A program made the translations under genes and the position numbers. The notes beneath the pieces were generated by a model. That model worked only from the letters and a program-made list of their open reading frames with translations. It was not told where the DNA came from and did no database searches. A stretch of DNA of 64,000 bases from Akkermansiaceae bacterium (GTDB taxonomy: Bacteria; Verrucomicrobiota; Verrucomicrobiia; Verrucomicrobiales; Akkermansiaceae): contig JAPKDJ010000005.1 in the NCBI GenBank assembly GCA_026421245.1, positions 34,379-98,378 on the forward strand. Direction: 5' to 3'. Below are positions 61,101 to 64,000 of the stretch, piece after piece (the stretch's first letter is position 1; the number at the start of each line of letters is the position of its first letter).

Positions 61101-61650
61101 AACCGACGTCGTAGTGGAGTTGCCCGTTTTTGAGATAGAGGGTTTTACCGCCTTCAGCCCATTTGCCCTTGGCGGGGGCGATGGCGGCGAGAGTGCCGTT
61201 TTTTGCGGTGGTTTTGAAACGGGCCATCAGGGTGAAAGCCTTGTCCATGGGGAAGTCTTTTCCGGGGAGAGGCTTGAAGGCGAGGTTGCCATCGGTGACA
61301 AGGGACTTGGGGATTTCGATCCGTTTGGTAGTGGGGTCGCCGGAGGTGGTGAGGTGAATGAGGGCGGGTGAATTTGGAAGGTGCTCGAAGGTGAGGTCGG
61401 CGGTGGCTTTTTCGCCTGCGGGGAGTTCGACGGGATGGTCTCCGAATTTCAGAGTGACGTTTTTGTCCGACGAGTAGCTGAGGAAGAGGCGGAAGTTGGT
61501 CTGGGGATCGTGTGCGATCAGAGAATTGGGGACGCGGGAGAGGAGGGAGATTTTGGTTTTCGCGATCGGGATCGAGGTCGGCGGGGCATCCTGGGCAGGA
61601 AGGGAAAGAGGGGTAAGAAGGGTGAAGGCCGCGAGAAGACTCTTTTTCAT
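58156..61650 (-). CDS. PVC heme-binding protein: LamG, cytochrome c, dehydrogenase-like propeller (DUF6797-like)
   Basis: A 1164-residue exported protein with signal peptide (LLAAFTLLTPLSLPAQ). In order: a beta region; LamG/concanavalin domain about 130-280 (FTLMARFKTTAKNGTLAAIA, GVSLYLDGKELQSRKSL); a cytochrome c domain about 345-435 with LCITCHGTEKQEGS and a Met-rich distal segment GYGMMMPMPQF; a DUF6797-like region about 460-760; and a sorbosone-dehydrogenase-like propeller about 760-1050 (NGVCLNPDGTFIVTDQEGHW, PLCWITNAFDRSPSELLWV). The C-terminal 100 residues are a small beta domain. It likely performs or carries out electron transfer during sugar or alcohol oxidation in the envelope; substrate unknown. 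Confidence 0.88.
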   Translation of the reverse strand: MKKSLLAAFTLLTPLSLPAQDAPPTSIPIAKTKISLLSRVPNSLIAHDPQTNFRLFLSYSSDKNVTLKFGDHPVELPAGEKATADLTFEHLPNSPALIHLTTSGDPTTKRIEIPKSLVTDGNLAFKPLPGKDFPMDKAFTLMARFKTTAKNGTLAAIAPAKGKWAEGGKTLYLKNGQLHYDVGWVGAMRDGPKINDGKEHLAVIVGNEKGGVSLYLDGKELQSRKSLSSVDDKNHVFKIGSTASDFGGDFKDGSIAQVLFWKRSLTYREIRTAADKKIKELNTPDFHWKNPDQNSKKNLRPSAKSADHPFSTTISLEKTEGLTLHTAWLQPLEISDHNDLVDNWNADSLKRGREIYNQLCITCHGTEKQEGSIPIALKFHKGKFKNGHDPFRMYQTLTKGYGMMMPMPQFSTRQKYDVIHYIREEYLKKSNPSQLSKIDDTYLASLPLGMSQIEEKESKKTPPIYKQMNFGNYLFWTYQIEPGPLDLNVNIAQKGLAIRLDKGPGGISKGKAWAVYDHDTMRLAAIYTGDQFVDWKGIAFDGSHGTHTSIVGERILTNPDKPGWAHPETGSWDPIRVTGKDGRKFGPLPKDWVKFSGLQMTAEGPLLAYKVGDTQIKEHMTVRSEGGFRRTLWIAPSQEELTIRLGSHDGPSPSQDFIVADGALCLKIEPSKDPQIVSVVMNSNGSIFLEPAPFDPIIPEPSPKSSPTIVTTKIQRGDESGPFAVDTLTVPVSNLNPHQSWMRTSGFDFYPDGKRAAVCTWMGDVWIVEGIDQLEGTLTWKRICSGLFQPLGLKIVNDKIFVTCRDQLAKLHDTNGDETIDYIECFNNDHQVTEHFHEFAMGLQTDDKGNFYYAKSARHAKDSLVPHHGTLLRISPDGYKTDILATGFRAANGVCLNPDGTFIVTDQEGHWNPKNRINWVDGDGPTEFFGNIYGYSPVTDTADTAMKNPLCWITNAFDRSPSELLWVPKEAKWGALNGQLLNLSYGYGKIYVVPHETIGEQRQGGLCELPLKQFPTGIMRGRFHPGDGQLYGCGMFAWAGTQRKAGDFYRIRKTEQPANLPTKINATKSGVTLTLSDEIDPASIKPGSFHIKAWDLKRTRNYGSKHYNEREWKVSEAKLNGNKITLTVPDLEPTWGMSIEMKLKGKDGTPFTRLIHNSIFELGE

Positions 61651-61776
61651 TTGTTGTTAAGCTTGCAGACGAAAAGTTGATGTCAAAGAAGAAGGACGAT
61701 TTTGCGGAACCAAATTAGGGTAAGTTTGGGTTGGAATGGATTTGACCAAGGGGGGTGTTAGCTGGTTTCATAGCCC

Positions 61777-62820
61777 ATGAATTTTTGTTTTGTAGGGCGT
61801 GGGGTTTTTATGGGCGTGTTTGGGGTGGCAACAAGCTGGGCTCAGGTGAGTGATCATTTTAATGATGGGAATGATGACGGGTGGGCGCGATTGGATCCGT
61901 TGTTAGCGGTTGGTGGGACGGCGGCCTTTTCTTTTCCCGATGGAAATAGCTACCGGGTTCAGGCCGGGGTTTCGCCGGATGCGGGGAGCTTTGGGCAGGC
62001 GCGCGTGGGGTCGTTGCTGGAGGAGATCAACCACACGGCATTTCGGGTGGTGGTGGATGTCGTCGCGACAGATGCCGGTTTGGAGCAGGATGTTGGGATC
62101 TTGACCCGGGTGAGCACACCGGGGTTGGGGACTTTGAACGGATACTCGGCGTCTTTCGATACTGATGAAAGGCAGGTGTATTTGTCGCGAGTGGATGGGG
62201 AGCAGCCCACGGCTCTTGAGAGCGTCGAGGTGCCTCTAGATCCGGCAAAAAGCTACCGCATTATTTTCCACGGGTTTGAGGATCAGTTTCTCATCGAGGT
62301 TTTCGATGTCGCAGATCTGACGACGACGATTGGAACGGTGGTGGCATTTGATGATGTTTACACCGATGGAATGGTGGGGATTTTTGGGAGTGCGGGCCAG
62401 GCGAATGGAGCGGTGGATGTGACCTTTGATAATTTTGAAACGGGGGGAAACCCCGATACCGATCAGGATGGAATGTCGGACCCAGCAGAGGCGGCGGTGT
62501 TTGGAAATCTGGATCAGACGGGAGAGGCTGATTTTGATGGAGACGGCAGGAGCAATGCCGAGGAACTGGAATTGGGATCAAACCCAACCGTGCCTGACGC
62601 GGTGATTGAGGTGAGTGGGTTGTCCCTCGAGGAGGATGTGCTGCGGCTCAGCTTCCTGCTTTTGGAGGGGAAGAGTTTCCAGTTTGAGAAGAGTGTTGAT
62701 CTAAAGACCTGGGAGGTGGACGACGAGGCCGTTTTTACCGACCTCGGAGATGGGAAGGGAGAGTTTGAGGCGGCGAGGAGCGGGGGTAGGCAATTTGTGA
62801 GAGTAAAGATGATTGACTAG
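61777..62820 (+). CDS. Secreted protein with LamG-like domain and calcium repeats
   Basis: A 347-residue protein. The N-terminus (FVGRGVFMGVFGVATSWAQ) is a signal peptide. Residues about 25-225 form a beta-sandwich (DHFNDGNDDGWARLDPL, DVTFDNFETGG) similar to LamG-like domains. Residues 228-275 have thrombospondin-3-like calcium loops (DTDQDGMSDPAE, DFDGDGRSNAEELELGSNP). The last 65 residues (KSFQFEKSVDLKTWEVDD, GGRQFVRVKM) are the small C-terminal domain common in this phylum. Its stop overlaps the convergent DUF1501 stop by 4 bases (CTAG). Confidence 0.85.
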   Translation: MNFCFVGRGVFMGVFGVATSWAQVSDHFNDGNDDGWARLDPLLAVGGTAAFSFPDGNSYRVQAGVSPDAGSFGQARVGSLLEEINHTAFRVVVDVVATDAGLEQDVGILTRVSTPGLGTLNGYSASFDTDERQVYLSRVDGEQPTALESVEVPLDPAKSYRIIFHGFEDQFLIEVFDVADLTTTIGTVVAFDDVYTDGMVGIFGSAGQANGAVDVTFDNFETGGNPDTDQDGMSDPAEAAVFGNLDQTGEADFDGDGRSNAEELELGSNPTVPDAVIEVSGLSLEEDVLRLSFLLLEGKSFQFEKSVDLKTWEVDDEAVFTDLGDGKGEFEAARSGGRQFVRVKMID

Positions 62821-64000
62821 GCGAGGATGGGCTTGATGACTTTTCCTCCGACGTCGGTAAGACGGAAGCGTCGGCCGTTGTAGGTATGGGTGAGTTTTTC
62901 GTGATCGAAGCCGAGTTGGTGGAGGATGGTGGCGTGGATGTCGTTGACGTGGGCTTTATCGACGGCGGCGTGATGGCCGATTTCGTCGGATTCGCCGTAG
63001 CTGACACCGCCCTTGATTCCGCCGCCGGCCATCCAGGTGGTGAAGCAATGCGGGTTATGGTCACGGCCGGGCTTTGCTGATTTTTGGGCGAGGGGAAGGC
63101 GGCCGAACTCACCGCCCCAGATGACGAGGGTGTCTTTGAGGAGGCCGCGTTGTTCGAGATCGCTGAGGAGGCCGGCAATGGGGGTGTCGGTTTCGCCAGC
63201 GAACTGGCTGTGGTTGCCTTTGATGTCGTTGTGGCCGTCCCAGCTTCGTTGATTTTCCATTCCGCCGGAGTAGATTTGCACAAAGCGAACGCCGCGTTCG
63301 ACCATGCGGCGGGCGGTGAGGCATTGGCGGGCGAAGTGTCCGCAGTGTTTTTCGTCGATGCCGTAGAGTTTCTTGATGTGTTCGGGTTCGGTATCGATAT
63401 CAAACGCTTGGGGCGCCGCTGTTTGCATACGGTAGGCGAGTTCGAAGCTTTTGATGCGGGCCTCGAGCTCGGCATCGCCGGGGCGTGACTGGAGGTGGTC
63501 GCCGTTGAGTTTTTTGAGCAGAGCAAGCTGACGAAGTTGCTGGCCATCGTTCATGTGGGCAGGGCGCTTGAGATTGTCGATGGCATCTCCCTTGGGTTTG
63601 AGCCAAGTCCCTTGATAGACGCTGGGAAGGAAGCCCGCGCCCCAGTTGGTGGCTGCTCCTTTGGGAAGTCCCCGGTTGAGCGGATCCGACATCACGACGA
63701 AGGCGGGAAGGTCGCGGCTTTCGCTGCCCAGTCCGTAGGTGACCCAGGATCCGACGCACGGGAGTCCCATGCGGGGTTGGCCCGAGTTCATCATGAAGAG
63801 GGCCGGGCTGTGGTTGTTCGATTCGGTGTGGCCGGAGTGGATGAAGGCCATCTTGTCGACATGCTCACCGAGTTTGGGAAAGATTGAGGAGACCATCTTT
63901 CCGCATTGCCCGCGCGGGGTGAACTCGAAGGGTGACTTCATGAGCGGGCCGACGGCGTTGGCGAAGAATCCCGTCTTTTTGTCAAAGCCCGCGAGTTCCT
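62817..64000 (-). CDS. DUF1501 protein, 5' end cut by window
   Basis: At least 394 residues of a third DUF1501 protein; the open frame continues to the right edge (ELAGFDKKTGFFANAVGPLM comes before the internal Met at 63941), so the start lies outside. Motifs: GQCGKMVSSIFPKLGEHVDK, MAFIHSGHTESNNHSPALF, TARRMVERGVRFVQIYSGG, RSWDGHNDIKGNHSQFAGE, LVIWGGEFGRLPLAQK and RDHNPHCFTTWMAGGGIKGG. A DUF1549/1553 partner would be expected beyond the edge. It ends with FRLTDVGGKVIKPILA and converges on the calcium-repeat gene. Confidence 0.94.
   Translation of the reverse strand, partial: ELAGFDKKTGFFANAVGPLMKSPFEFTPRGQCGKMVSSIFPKLGEHVDKMAFIHSGHTESNNHSPALFMMNSGQPRMGLPCVGSWVTYGLGSESRDLPAFVVMSDPLNRGLPKGAATNWGAGFLPSVYQGTWLKPKGDAIDNLKRPAHMNDGQQLRQLALLKKLNGDHLQSRPGDAELEARIKSFELAYRMQTAAPQAFDIDTEPEHIKKLYGIDEKHCGHFARQCLTARRMVERGVRFVQIYSGGMENQRSWDGHNDIKGNHSQFAGETDTPIAGLLSDLEQRGLLKDTLVIWGGEFGRLPLAQKSAKPGRDHNPHCFTTWMAGGGIKGGVSYGESDEIGHHAAVDKAHVNDIHATILHQLGFDHEKLTHTYNGRRFRLTDVGGKVIKPILA

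Noticed and set aside
1..64000. tRNA, rRNA, CRISPR arrays, insertion sequences or prophage genes
   Set aside because: None was recognised on reading both strands: no TPsiC-like arms with acceptor stems, no repeated spacers, no transposase or phage motifs.

Overview
The window looks like a chromosomal segment of a Verrucomicrobiota bacterium, probably an aquatic member of the Verrucomicrobiales. The evidence is the density of PVC-superphylum families: DUF1501 and DUF1549/DUF1553 pairs, cytochrome-type PSC1 motifs, DUF1080, several sulfatases, LamG-bearing heme-binding proteins, a CRTAC1/UnbV protein, an azurin remnant and a PEP-CTERM-like tail. The assignment is an inference from gene content; no rRNA, tRNA, CRISPR array or insertion sequence was seen.

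Layout. 1-7.3 kb: an unknown partial gene, alaS, a DUF5009 membrane acyltransferase, a membrane-anchored unknown, an FmdB zinc ribbon and an Ldh-family dehydrogenase with a palindromic operator-like site upstream. 7.1-14 kb: a minus-strand degradative block of three secreted sulfatases and a double DUF1080 protein. 14-21 kb: a nucleotidyltransferase/GHMP-kinase fusion, a lipoprotein and hemQ, then a housekeeping run (ferredoxin, dciA, HAD phosphatase, folB, ECF sigma factor, membrane partner, YjbQ). 21-24.5 kb: a CRTAC1-type FG-GAP/UnbV/thioredoxin-like protein with an in-frame TGA followed by a SECIS-like hairpin, then a tiny secreted protein that needs a -1 frameshift. 24.6-31.2 kb: a DUF1501 gene and a giant PSC1-WD40-DUF1549-DUF1553 gene. 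31.4-32.6 kb: a graveyard of decayed genes. 32.8-43.8 kb: a duplicated HtrA-like protease, a C26 amidotransferase and a sulfatase, each of the last two followed by an ATGA-coupled mini membrane protein, a TPR-peroxiredoxin protein, a secreted protein, a collapsed Gfo/Idh gene and an amidohydrolase-esterase fusion. 43.8-53.2 kb: a phosphoesterase-TM-LamG receptor-like protein, a TPPII-like subtilase, and a SASA esterase divergent from a XylR-type regulator. 53.3-64 kb: a second DUF1549/1553-DUF1501 pair between gene fragments, a 1164-residue heme-binding protein, a calcium-repeat secreted protein and a third DUF1501 gene cut by the window edge.

The common theme is extracellular or periplasmic breakdown of sulfated polysaccharide: sulfatases, DUF1080 and SASA esterase act on glycans, and the XylR-type regulator probably senses a sugar. 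The DUF1501/DUF1549/DUF1553 and PSC1/heme proteins are the usual PVC partners of this machinery, with poorly known function. The most exciting object is the candidate selenoprotein at 21146-24124: both halves of one protein are in the same frame, interrupted only by TGA, with a 7-bp stem and GG-starting loop at the spacing expected of a bacterial SECIS.
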